From an uncultured Eubacteriales bacterium (GTDB taxonomy: Bacteria > Bacillota > Clostridia > Oscillospirales > Acutalibacteraceae), in NCBI GenBank assembly GCA_900320415.1, contig ONSE01000141.1, positions 1 to 5,341 of the forward strand: DNA of 5,341 nucleotides. Direction: 5' to 3'. Of this stretch, positions 1 through 5,341 are shown piece by piece. How positions within the stretch are numbered: position 1 is the first letter of the stretch; every line of letters begins with the position of its first letter. The position numbers and the translations under genes are program-made. The notes under the pieces are model-generated. The model did not search any database. It was not told where the DNA came from and saw only the letters and a program-made list of their open reading frames with translations.

Positions 1-136
1 CGCGCGGGCTGCTTTTGAGGGTTTCCTGTCCGCCTTTATTTTGGCAGAGCGGCGGGATGACCGGGAGGGATTTTACCGTCAGTTTCCCTTGCCGCTGCTC
101 CGATTGACGCACGGCATACCATCGGGATGCGCCGCC

Positions 137-165
137 TTGACAAGTCTGCGCGCATTCTCTATAAT
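137..165 (+). promoter_or_regulatory. Consensus sigma-A promoter for the flavoprotein gene
   Basis: A perfect -35 hexamer TTGACA lies at 137-142 and a perfect -10 hexamer TATAAT at 160-165, separated by the ideal 17 bases. Transcription should start near 172, leaving a leader of about 33 bases that contains an AGGAG ribosome binding site at 191-195. Its position argues against any start upstream of 205 in the flavoprotein frame, because the promoter would then lie inside the gene. No operator-like dyad overlaps the hexamers, so strong, possibly constitutive, expression is inferred. Confidence 0.88.
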
Positions 166-204
166 AAATCTGAAAGACCCGGAGGCAAAAAGGAGACAAA
201 GCAG

Positions 205-915
205 ATGAAAACGGTGATAGTTCACGGTCAGAGCCACGAAGGCTCTACCTGCCATATCGCGCGGATGCTCGCGGAAAAAATCGGCGGCGAGACGACCGAG
301 TTTTTTCTGCCGAGGGATTTTGGCGAGTTTTGCTGCGGCTGTGTGCGCTGCTTCAAAGAAAGCGAAGCAAAATGTCCGCATTATGAAAAGCTGGCTGTTA
401 TAACACGGGCGATCGATGAGGCGGATGTGATCATTCTCGCGAGTCCGGTTTATGTATATCACGCGACAGGCGCGATGAAGGCGTTTTTGGATCACTACGG
501 CTGGCGCTGGATGGTTCACCGGCCGGAGGAAAGGATGTTCGGAAAGCAGGGCGTGTGCATCTCTACAGCCGCGGGAGGCGGAATGAAGTCCGCCGACAGG
601 GATATGGCGGACAGTCTGTTCTACTGGGGCGTCGCCAAAATATATCAGTACGGGATCGGCATTGCCGCTGTTGACTGGGACGGCGCGAGCGAAAAAAAGA
701 AAAGAAGGATCGAAAGGGCGACCGGCTCGCTTGCGGCAAAAATCCGTAAGAGGCAGGGCGGCGTAAAGCCCGGGCTCAGGAGCAGGGGCTTCTTTTGGAT
801 GATGCACCTGATGCAGCGCAACGGCTGGAACGAAGCGGATACGCGTTATTGGAAGGAAAAGGGCTGGACAGGAAAAGAGCGCCCGTGGAAGCAGAGCCGC
901 GCCGAACGCGGATAA
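205..915 (+). CDS. Flavodoxin-fold NAD(P)H-dependent oxidoreductase, possible iron-sulfur flavoprotein
   Basis: This 236-residue protein resembles the NADPH-dependent FMN reductase / iron-sulfur flavoprotein group, cytoplasmic enzymes that pass electrons between NAD(P)H or ferredoxin and acceptors through FMN. The N-terminus is a beta strand (MKTVIVHG) followed by a phosphate-binding turn with G13-S14-T15. Cysteines 43, 46, 49 and 57 give C-x2-C-x2-C-x7-C, which fits the compact [4Fe-4S] motif of iron-sulfur flavoproteins; C44 is an extra cysteine. S80-P-V-Y83 followed by K92-A-F-L-D96 is the usual flavin-side loop and helix. The C-terminus is basic and aromatic with a YWKEKGW segment, seen in related proteins. 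The ATG at 205 is chosen because AGGAG at 191-195 has good spacing and a consensus promoter sits at 137-165. The physiological substrate cannot be told. A plain FMN reductase without a cluster is the alternative. Confidence 0.88.
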   Translation: MKTVIVHGQSHEGSTCHIARMLAEKIGGETTEFFLPRDFGEFCCGCVRCFKESEAKCPHYEKLAVITRAIDEADVIILASPVYVYHATGAMKAFLDHYGWRWMVHRPEERMFGKQGVCISTAAGGGMKSADRDMADSLFYWGVAKIYQYGIGIAAVDWDGASEKKKRRIERATGSLAAKIRKRQGGVKPGLRSRGFFWMMHLMQRNGWNEADTRYWKEKGWTGKERPWKQSRAERG

Positions 916-984
916 GCGGCATCGGGACGCGCCGCGTCATCAGCGGAGGGAGCCTTGGGAATGATTCCGAAAAGGAGAAAGAAT

Positions 985-2304
985 ATGAAGCGTATTGCAG
1001 CATTTGTTATATCTGTCATGATGATTTGCCTGAGCGGATTATCCGCCTCGGCTGTCGATTATATGTTCAGTGCGGACACCGTATCGGACGCGGTATATCT
1101 GGAGAACCTCAGCGCGGGAGCGGTCGTATATGAGAAGAATTCCGACAAACGGAGCTATCCTGCCTCCACGACAAAGATCATGACCTTTATCATTACAGCG
1201 GAGAATGTCGGGGATTTGGAACACACTGAGGTCACCGTCAGGCAGGAGCTGCTGGACGGACTTGACCCGGAGAGCACGATGATGGGGCTGTCGGAGCATA
1301 TCGGGGAGAAGGTTTCCGTCAGGGATCTTCTCTACGGACTCATGCTGCCGTCCGGCAACGACGCCGCGCTTGTGCTGGCGGATTATGTCGGCGGCGGTAT
1401 CGCGGGCTTTGTGGAAAAGATGAACGCGAAGGCCGCTGAGCTGGGCTGCGCGAACACACATTTCGCCAATCCGCACGGTCTGTACGATGCCGGGCACTAT
1501 TCGACCGCGCGGGATATGGCGCTGATCACCAAGTACGCCATGACGCTCCCGGACTTCATGGAGATATGCGGCACGGTGTACTACACCCCGGCAGGGTTCA
1601 ACACCCTCCATAACACCAATTACATGATCGACCCGGAAGCGGAGGGCGGCAGCTACTACTATGAGTACACCAGGGGCATCAAGACCGGCTATCTGGACGA
1701 GGCGGGCAAGTGTCTTGTGACCTCATCGGACAAGGACGGCGATCAATACCTCTGCGTGTGTTTCGGCGCGCGGTTTTCCTATGAGGAAAACGTGAACTAC
1801 GCGATGAAGGATACCGCGAAGCTCTATGAACAGGCTTACGGCAGCTTGGGCGTGCAGACGATATTCAGTCCCGAGGACGGTCTTGCGTCCGTTGACGTGA
1901 AGTATGTGCGGAACGGAAAGACGCTGAGCGCGGTTCCCGGGAAGGCGATCACAGCCTTTCTTCCGAATCAATACGATAAAAGCAAGCTGAAGGTCGAGGT
2001 CAGCTGCGCCGAACAGGTCGAAGCTCCCGTTGCAAAGGGCGACGTACTCGGAACCGTCAGTGTCCGATATGAGGATCTGGATCTGGGAGTTACCGATCTT
2101 CTCGCCGCCGAGGATGTTGAGCGCGACATCTCGCCCCTCGAGGCGTTCATCACGGAGCACATGGTGCTTGTCATCATTTTGACAACGGCGCTGCTTCTGA
2201 TCCTCGTTTCGCTGATCGCTCTGCTCTCCTCACGCTCCTCCCGTAAGCGCCGTAAGGCGCGTCATCACTCACGCGCGCGGAAGGGTCAGAGATTCAGGGA
2301 CTGA
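985..2304 (+). CDS. D-alanyl-D-alanine carboxypeptidase (PBP5-type, peptidase S11), membrane anchored
   Basis: This 439-residue penicillin-binding protein should remove the terminal D-Ala from peptidoglycan pentapeptides at the outer face of the membrane, limiting cross-linking. A signal peptide covers residues 1-23 (cleavage after SASA). All three active-site motifs of the family are present: S61-T-T-K64 with the nucleophilic serine, S123-G-N125, and K233-T-G235. Roughly residues 285-385 match the beta-rich PBP5 C-terminal domain. A membrane helix at 393-414 is followed by a 25-residue arginine/lysine-rich tail, presumably cytoplasmic by the positive-inside rule; this replaces the amphipathic anchor of E. 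coli PBP5 and is common in Firmicutes. The ATG at 985 is preferred over TTG 955 and ATG 961 because AGGAG at 973-977 precedes it by seven bases and the signal peptide then starts cleanly. The 69-base gap from the flavoprotein gene shows no promoter, so co-transcription is likely. Confidence 0.95.
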   Translation: MKRIAAFVISVMMICLSGLSASAVDYMFSADTVSDAVYLENLSAGAVVYEKNSDKRSYPASTTKIMTFIITAENVGDLEHTEVTVRQELLDGLDPESTMMGLSEHIGEKVSVRDLLYGLMLPSGNDAALVLADYVGGGIAGFVEKMNAKAAELGCANTHFANPHGLYDAGHYSTARDMALITKYAMTLPDFMEICGTVYYTPAGFNTLHNTNYMIDPEAEGGSYYYEYTRGIKTGYLDEAGKCLVTSSDKDGDQYLCVCFGARFSYEENVNYAMKDTAKLYEQAYGSLGVQTIFSPEDGLASVDVKYVRNGKTLSAVPGKAITAFLPNQYDKSKLKVEVSCAEQVEAPVAKGDVLGTVSVRYEDLDLGVTDLLAAEDVERDISPLEAFITEHMVLVIILTTALLLILVSLIALLSSRSSRKRRKARHHSRARKGQRFRD

Positions 2305-2365
2305 GGAACGGCACACACCTGCAAAACCACGGTCTGACGCGCAAAACCGTGTGAATAACCGATCG

Positions 2366-2425
2366 GGGAACCTCTCGGAACTTCCCGCCGCGCGTCAGTA
2401 CGGCAGTGAGATATCAGAGATTCCC
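2366..2425 (-). repeat. 60-base inverted-repeat-ended element, copy 1
   Basis: The element begins gggaacctct and ends agagattccc, so its 10-base ends are inverted repeats with one mismatch. The reverse complement of 4103-4162 has exactly the same length and identical 10-base ends. The 40-base interiors align without gaps at 22 of 40 positions, and 13 of the 18 differences are transitions. The two copies therefore look like old, diverged members of one family. No target-site duplication is visible. It lies between the carboxypeptidase gene and its likely terminator, so it would be in that transcript's 3' region. A miniature transposable element or a small structured RNA element are both possible. 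Confidence 0.7.
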
Positions 2426-2431
2426 AAAGCT

Positions 2432-2468
2432 CAGGGGACAGTCCGGCCGGACTGTCCCCTGTTTTTTT
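2432..2468 (+). terminator. Rho-independent terminator with a perfect palindromic stem
   Basis: Bases 2432-2461 are a perfect 30-base palindrome centred between 2446 and 2447 (each arm caggggacagtccgg or its complement), and seven T follow at 2462-2468. The RNA would form a GC-rich stem of about 13 pairs with a tight loop and then a U-run, a strong intrinsic terminator for the unit ending with the carboxypeptidase gene 127 bases upstream. On the opposite strand no U-run follows the stem, so it should act mainly on plus-strand transcripts. The GGGGACAG...CTGTCCCC core resembles palindromes I recall as scattered repeats in some bacterial genomes, so it may also be a repeat. Confidence 0.8.
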
Positions 2469-2549
2469 CGTTATTATCAAATGCGCCGGCTCCGTACTGC
2501 AGCAGCCGTTCCGCCCCGGTTTCACCGGCAGCGAAGGACTCTGTGAGAG

Positions 2550-2797
2550 TCATTCTTCCTGTTCTGCTCTGCGGAACAGGCGGTCACGCACCCTTTTGAT
2601 GTGTTCCGTCTCCGCTTCGGCTCTTTCTCTTTCCTCTGCTGTCAGATCCGGAACAAAACTGAGATACTGTTCGTACTCGCTCAGCGATATGCCAAAAGCC
2701 GTGTATTCCTCCTCGAGAAAACCGAGACGGTAGTGCGTATACCCCCGCCGTTTTGAGCCGCGGTGATGATCTCAATATCCGTTTTATTGCCGAGAGC
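2550..2797 (-). pseudogene. Frameshifted remnant of a small protein gene, function unknown
   Basis: Minus-strand reading shows two stretches of convincing protein in adjacent frames. The upstream part reads ALGNKTDIEIITAAQNGG (about 2797-2745). The downstream part starts around GYTHYRLGFLEEEY (about 2744), continues through a SLSEYEQYLSF segment into a highly charged helix containing TAEERERAEAE, and ends RRAEQEE with TGA at 2550-2552. The two parts join into one product of roughly 82 residues if one G is restored in the run of five (plus-strand C at 2742-2746). Neither frame has an ATG, GTG or TTG in a useful place, and the upstream frame runs back to a stop inside the nucleoside hydrolase gene, so the start is also missing. 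I do not recognise the family. A homopolymer sequencing error could explain the frame break, but not the lost start. Confidence 0.6.
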
Positions 2798-2799
2798 GC

Positions 2800-3873
2800 T
2801 TATTTGTCGTCCTTTAACAGCTCAATCAGTGTTTTCTTAAAGGCTTTGTCCGCTGTTTTTGACGCGACGTAAAAGCTGTAATCATCATATTCCACTCCGT
2901 TGTCATAGCCGAAGCCCTCCTGAAAAAGGATCACCTGACCGTAGGCTTCGTTATCCTCTGTCATCACCGCAGCGTGGCAGGCTTTGGTTTCAAGCAGATA
3001 TCCGTCCCACAGCGCGCAGGCCATCGCGACACCGTCGGGGATATCGACTTGCTGGAGCCCGCGTTTTTCCGCATAGAACCGAAGCAGCCCGGCGAAGGAT
3101 TTGGAAACAAAATCAGACAGCCTGCCGTTTTGCGCCGCTCTGTCAAAATCCTCCTTGCTGAAAGTCGTTGCTTCGGTGACCGCATCCAGCCCGATTGCCA
3201 TAACGGGCACACCGCAATCCGTCAGCACCTTGTACGCCTCGGCGTCGTGATACACGTTGAACTCCGACACGGGAGAAGCGTTTCCGGTTCCAAAGCCGCT
3301 CGTTCCCATTGACCAGTATCTTTTGACGTGTTTCATTGCTTCGGGATCCTTATCAAGGGCAAGCGCGAGATTCGTGACAGGCCCGAGCGCGACGATCTCA
3401 ACCTCATCGGGATCAGCCTTGACGGTGTCAATGATAAAGTCCACCGCGCTCTTGTCCTCGGCTTTCCGGGTCGGATGAATCAGGTCGTTATCACCCATAC
3501 CGTCCTTGCCGTAGACACTGAAGGTTTCCCGCTTTTTCCCGGTGTAGGATGCGCTCGCACCCTTATAAACAGGCGCGTCGCAGCCGGCGATCTCCAGCGT
3601 CATCAGGGCGTTCCTGACCGCCTGCTCAAGCTCTACGTTGCCCGCGGAAACCGTCACGCCGAGAATGTCAACGTTTTCGGTCTTGGCGGCAATGATCATC
3701 GCGACCGCGTCGTCCCCGGCTGTGTCGGTATCGATGATGATCTTGCGTTTTTCTTTTGACCTGGCAGTGATGCTCTGACTGCCATCATCGGCGGATGACG
3801 GTCCCGGGGCGGCACAGCCGGCGGAAAAGGCGGTAAGCGCGGCAAGAAGCAAGGCAATTATTTTCTTTCTCAT
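2800..3873 (-). CDS. Lipoprotein nucleoside hydrolase (inosine/uridine-preferring type)
   Basis: This 357-residue protein belongs to the calcium-dependent nucleoside hydrolases, which split the N-glycosidic bond of ribonucleosides into base and ribose for salvage. Residues 1-20 are a signal peptide ending in the lipobox S17-A-G-C20, so the mature enzyme should be tethered outside the membrane by a lipidated cysteine, followed by a Ser/Asp-rich linker to about residue 43. The metal-binding motif is D48-T-D50-T-A-G-D54-D55; the usual form has Pro where T51 stands. Further family marks are V75-S-A-G-N79, L163-G-P-V-T-N-L169 and E205-F-N207. The final metal ligand is D281 in I-P-D-G-V-A, but the residue before it, normally the catalytic His, is Pro280. 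The ATG at 3873 has GGAG at plus 3882-3885 and a promoter at 3938-3966; upstream ATGs in frame would place the promoter in the gene. It is transcribed convergently to the carboxypeptidase unit. Confidence 0.93.
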   Translation of the reverse strand: MRKKIIALLLAALTAFSAGCAAPGPSSADDGSQSITARSKEKRKIIIDTDTAGDDAVAMIIAAKTENVDILGVTVSAGNVELEQAVRNALMTLEIAGCDAPVYKGASASYTGKKRETFSVYGKDGMGDNDLIHPTRKAEDKSAVDFIIDTVKADPDEVEIVALGPVTNLALALDKDPEAMKHVKRYWSMGTSGFGTGNASPVSEFNVYHDAEAYKVLTDCGVPVMAIGLDAVTEATTFSKEDFDRAAQNGRLSDFVSKSFAGLLRFYAEKRGLQQVDIPDGVAMACALWDGYLLETKACHAAVMTEDNEAYGQVILFQEGFGYDNGVEYDDYSFYVASKTADKAFKKTLIELLKDDK

Positions 3874-3937
3874 ACTATCTGCTCCAAACGATTTCGATTT
3901 TACTGTTTTGTTTTCTTGTTTTCCTGTCCTGTCACTA

Positions 3938-3966
3938 ATCATACACGAAAAACGGGAAGATTTCAA
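3938..3966 (-). promoter_or_regulatory. Sigma-A promoter of the nucleoside hydrolase gene
   Basis: Read on the minus strand, TTGAAA (plus 3961-3966) is followed after exactly 17 bases by TATGAT (plus 3938-3943), five matches to each consensus hexamer. The start site should lie near 3931, giving a leader of about 57 bases that is rich in A and contains a doubled gacag/gacag stretch before the GGAG ribosome binding site. It settles the gene start at 3873 rather than further upstream. Confidence 0.78.
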
Positions 3967-4011
3967 GGGGTTCTCCCATCCTTCCGTGCCGCGCGGATGC
4001 GGCTGCCGGTA

Positions 4012-4054
4012 ACCTTTATGAAATTTCTCTTTAAATTGCATAAAGGTATGCAAT
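4012..4054. promoter_or_regulatory. Nested hairpin and dyad in the divergent intergenic region
   Basis: Bases acctttatg (4012-4020) pair with cataaaggt (4039-4047). After one mismatch, aattt (4022-4026) pairs with aaatt (4033-4037), giving 14 pairs around a six-base loop. An overlapping, mutually exclusive dyad attgcata-aagg-tatgcaat spans 4035-4054 with eight perfect pairs. It lies about 46 bases upstream of the -35 of the nucleoside hydrolase promoter and about 130 bases before the VirE gene start. It could be an operator for a dimeric regulator or two alternative RNA folds. No T-run follows, so it is not a standard terminator. The function is not established. Confidence 0.4.
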
Positions 4055-4102
4055 AAACACCTTCTCACGGTCTGTTGATAGAAAGAGTATTCTTTCACAA
4101 CT

Positions 4103-4162
4103 GGGAATCTCTAATCATTCAATGTCGTGCTTATGCGCAGTAAGGAATTTTTAGAGGTTCCC
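4103..4162 (+). repeat. 60-base inverted-repeat-ended element, copy 2
   Basis: This is the opposite-orientation partner of the element at 2366-2425. It runs from gggaatctct to agaggttccc, and the ends extend by two more pairs inward (aa/tt). Read as plus-strand RNA, the only non-Watson-Crick position in the terminal stem is a U-G wobble, so 12 pairs form. It ends nine bases before the ribosome binding site of the VirE gene and so probably lies in its leader. The interior is AT-richer than that of copy 1, as expected if each copy drifted separately. No target duplication is evident. Confidence 0.7.
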
Positions 4163-4171
4163 GACTGACAG

Positions 4172-4180
4172 AGGAGGTGA
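4172..4180 (+). promoter_or_regulatory. Perfect Shine-Dalgarno sequence of the VirE-type gene
   Basis: AGGAGGTGA is fully complementary to the 3' end of 16S rRNA, and its GGAGG core is seven bases from the ATG at 4185. It fixes the start and indicates that the VirE domain is made as its own protein rather than as the back half of a longer primase fusion. No convincing plus-strand promoter with good hexamers and spacing was found between 3970 and 4170. Confidence 0.85.
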
Positions 4181-4184
4181 TACT

Positions 4185-5341
4185 ATGACCGAAACCAACG
4201 ATCATGCGGCTGCGTCCATACCGCAGCCCGAGGAGGAGATCAGAGCTTCACTCGAGGTCTACAGGAACGGCGAGATCAAAAACACGCTCCAGAACTGTAT
4301 TCAGGCGATCGGCTGCGATCCTCGGCTGCAGTGCCGTTTCCGCAGGAATCTTCTGACGGAGAAAACGGACATCACGGGAGACCTTCCGTGGGAGACGACG
4401 AGCACCTCCATGAACGACACCGAGATGAATTATCTGCTCTGGTACCTTGAGCATTACTACAGCCTGACCAATGAGAAGAAGATCCTCAAGGCGCTCAATA
4501 TCGTCGCCAACGAGAACCGCTATCATCCCATACAGGACTATCTGAAGAGCCTGAAATGGGATGGGGAGGAGCGGATCCGATACGCCCTGCATCACTTTCT
4601 CGGCAGCGAGGTGAGCGACTACAACCATGAGGCGCTGAAGCTGTTTATGATGGGCGCGGTCAGGAGGGTATTTGAGCCCGGGTGCAAGTTTGAGAATATG
4701 CTCTGTCTGGTGGGCGGTCAGGGAGCGGGCAAATCCACGTTTTTCCGTTTTCTGGCGATCAGGGACGAGTGGTTTTCCGACGATCTGCGCAAGCTCGACG
4801 ACGAGAACGTCTACCGCAAGCTGCAGGGCCACTGGATCATCGAGATGTCCGAGATGATCGCGACGGCAAGCGCCCGAAGCATCGAGGAGATCAAGTCCTT
4901 TCTGAGCCGGCAGAAGGAGACCTACAAGGTGCCGTATGAGGTGTACGCCGCCGACAGACCGCGGCAGTGTGTGTTCGGAGGCACGACCAACCGTCAGGAT
5001 TTTCTGCCGCGCGACAGGTCGGGAAACCGGAGGTTCATTCCCGTGACCGTCTGTCCCGAGCGCGCCGAGGTACATATCCTCGCGGACGAATACGCGTCGC
5101 GCCGCTATTTCTCCCAGCTGTGGGCGGAGGCGATGGAGATCTACCGCAGCGGCGGCTACCGGCTGACGTTCAGCGAGGAGATGGAAAAGAGCCTGCGGAC
5201 GCGGCAGCAGGACTTCATGCAGGAGGACACGTGGGCAGGAATGATCTACGCGTATCTGGACGACTACACCGGAAAACGCGTCTGCTCAAAGCAGCTGTAC
5301 GCCGAGGCGCTGGATCAGATCAATCAGCCGCAGTCATGGGA
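4185..5341 (+). CDS. VirE-family P-loop ATPase (mobile-element replication protein), 3' end outside window
   Basis: The frame stays open from the ATG at 4185 to the window edge, giving 385 residues without a stop. The first 25 residues are an acidic leader. About 27-95 resembles the small region that often precedes VirE domains and ends in LPWE. From about 105 the VirE (virulence-associated E) domain is clear: H114-P-I-Q-D-Y-L with W125-D-G, a Walker A G177-G-Q-G-A-G-K183-S184, a Walker B-like W217-I-I-E220-M-S-E223, and T267-T-N269 followed by G280-N-R-R-F284, the usual sensor/arginine region. Such proteins are found in phages, plasmids and integrative elements, where they are thought to act in DNA replication as primase-associated ATPases or helicases. 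No primase or TOPRIM domain precedes this one, so a partner may be encoded downstream or may have been lost. The domain call is firm; the role is inferred. Confidence 0.9.
   Translation, partial: MTETNDHAAASIPQPEEEIRASLEVYRNGEIKNTLQNCIQAIGCDPRLQCRFRRNLLTEKTDITGDLPWETTSTSMNDTEMNYLLWYLEHYYSLTNEKKILKALNIVANENRYHPIQDYLKSLKWDGEERIRYALHHFLGSEVSDYNHEALKLFMMGAVRRVFEPGCKFENMLCLVGGQGAGKSTFFRFLAIRDEWFSDDLRKLDDENVYRKLQGHWIIEMSEMIATASARSIEEIKSFLSRQKETYKVPYEVYAADRPRQCVFGGTTNRQDFLPRDRSGNRRFIPVTVCPERAEVHILADEYASRRYFSQLWAEAMEIYRSGGYRLTFSEEMEKSLRTRQQDFMQEDTWAGMIYAYLDDYTGKRVCSKQLYAEALDQINQPQSW

Noticed and set aside
79..807. Long minus-strand open frame opposite the flavoprotein gene
   Set aside because: It lies antisense to a well-supported gene with promoter and ribosome binding site, its protein shows no family motifs, and high GC makes such shadow frames common.
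2335..2397. 8-base inverted repeat tgacgcgc/gcgcgtca, and the direct repeat gcaaaacc at 2321 and 2341
   Set aside because: The arms are short and 47 bases apart, one arm falls inside the 60-base element and is not kept in its other copy, and the direct repeat is only eight bases. No function can be argued.
2558..2580. Seven-pair hairpin cctgttc/gaacagg as a terminator for the minus-strand unit
   Set aside because: It lies within the degraded coding sequence, has a nine-base loop and no U-run on either strand.
3874..4098. N-terminal extension of the nucleoside hydrolase to an ATG at 4098
   Set aside because: It would bury the promoter at 3938-3966 and put a non-hydrophobic stretch ahead of the lipoprotein signal peptide. 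The ATG at 3873 has its own ribosome binding site.
4075..4115. TTGATA (4075-4080) and TCTAAT (4110-4115) as a promoter for the VirE-type gene
   Set aside because: The spacing between the hexamers is 29 bases, far from the 16-18 needed, and no alternative partner hexamer is close to consensus.
4248..5075. Minus-strand open frame of 275 codons opposite the VirE-type gene
   Set aside because: The plus strand carries the Walker A, Walker B-like and GNRRF motifs in an uninterrupted frame. The opposite reading has no recognisable domain.

Overview
The window looks like a chromosomal segment from a GC-rich Gram-positive gut-type Clostridia bacterium, perhaps Ruminococcus/Oscillospirales-like. The reasons are strong AGGAG-type ribosome binding sites, sigma-A type promoters, a PBP5-type carboxypeptidase anchored by a single C-terminal membrane helix, a SAGC lipobox on a secreted enzyme, and a VirE-type gene of the kind carried by Firmicute mobile elements. 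The taxonomic guess is an inference from protein style only.

Layout. Bases 1-204 hold a textbook sigma-A promoter (137-165) that drives a flavodoxin-fold, probably iron-sulfur, flavoprotein (205-915, +). A D-alanyl-D-alanine carboxypeptidase (985-2304, +) follows 69 bases later and may be co-transcribed. Bases 2305-2549 are non-coding. They hold one copy of a 60-base inverted-repeat-ended element (2366-2425) and a perfect 30-base palindrome followed by seven T (2432-2468), which should terminate the plus-strand unit. On the minus strand, 2550-2797 holds the remains of a small unrecognised protein gene with no start codon and a one-base frame break in a run of five C (G on the coding strand). 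Next to it is a complete lipoprotein-type nucleoside hydrolase (2800-3873, -) with its own promoter (3938-3966).

Bases 3874-4184 form a divergent intergenic region. It holds that promoter, a long hairpin/dyad (4012-4054) and a second 60-base repeat copy (4103-4162) in the opposite orientation to the first. A perfect Shine-Dalgarno (4172-4180) then leads into a VirE-family P-loop ATPase (4185 to the window end, +, incomplete).

Working picture: two cell-envelope/redox housekeeping genes, a salvage-type secreted nucleoside hydrolase, and the beginning of what may be a mobile-element replication module. The most notable observations are the pair of diverged 60-base repeats (42/60 identical without gaps, most differences being transitions, and the same potential U-G wobble kept in both), the broken small gene that open-reading-frame searches miss, and the His-to-Pro change in the nucleoside hydrolase active site. 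No CRISPR array, tRNA, rRNA or recognisable transposase gene was seen.
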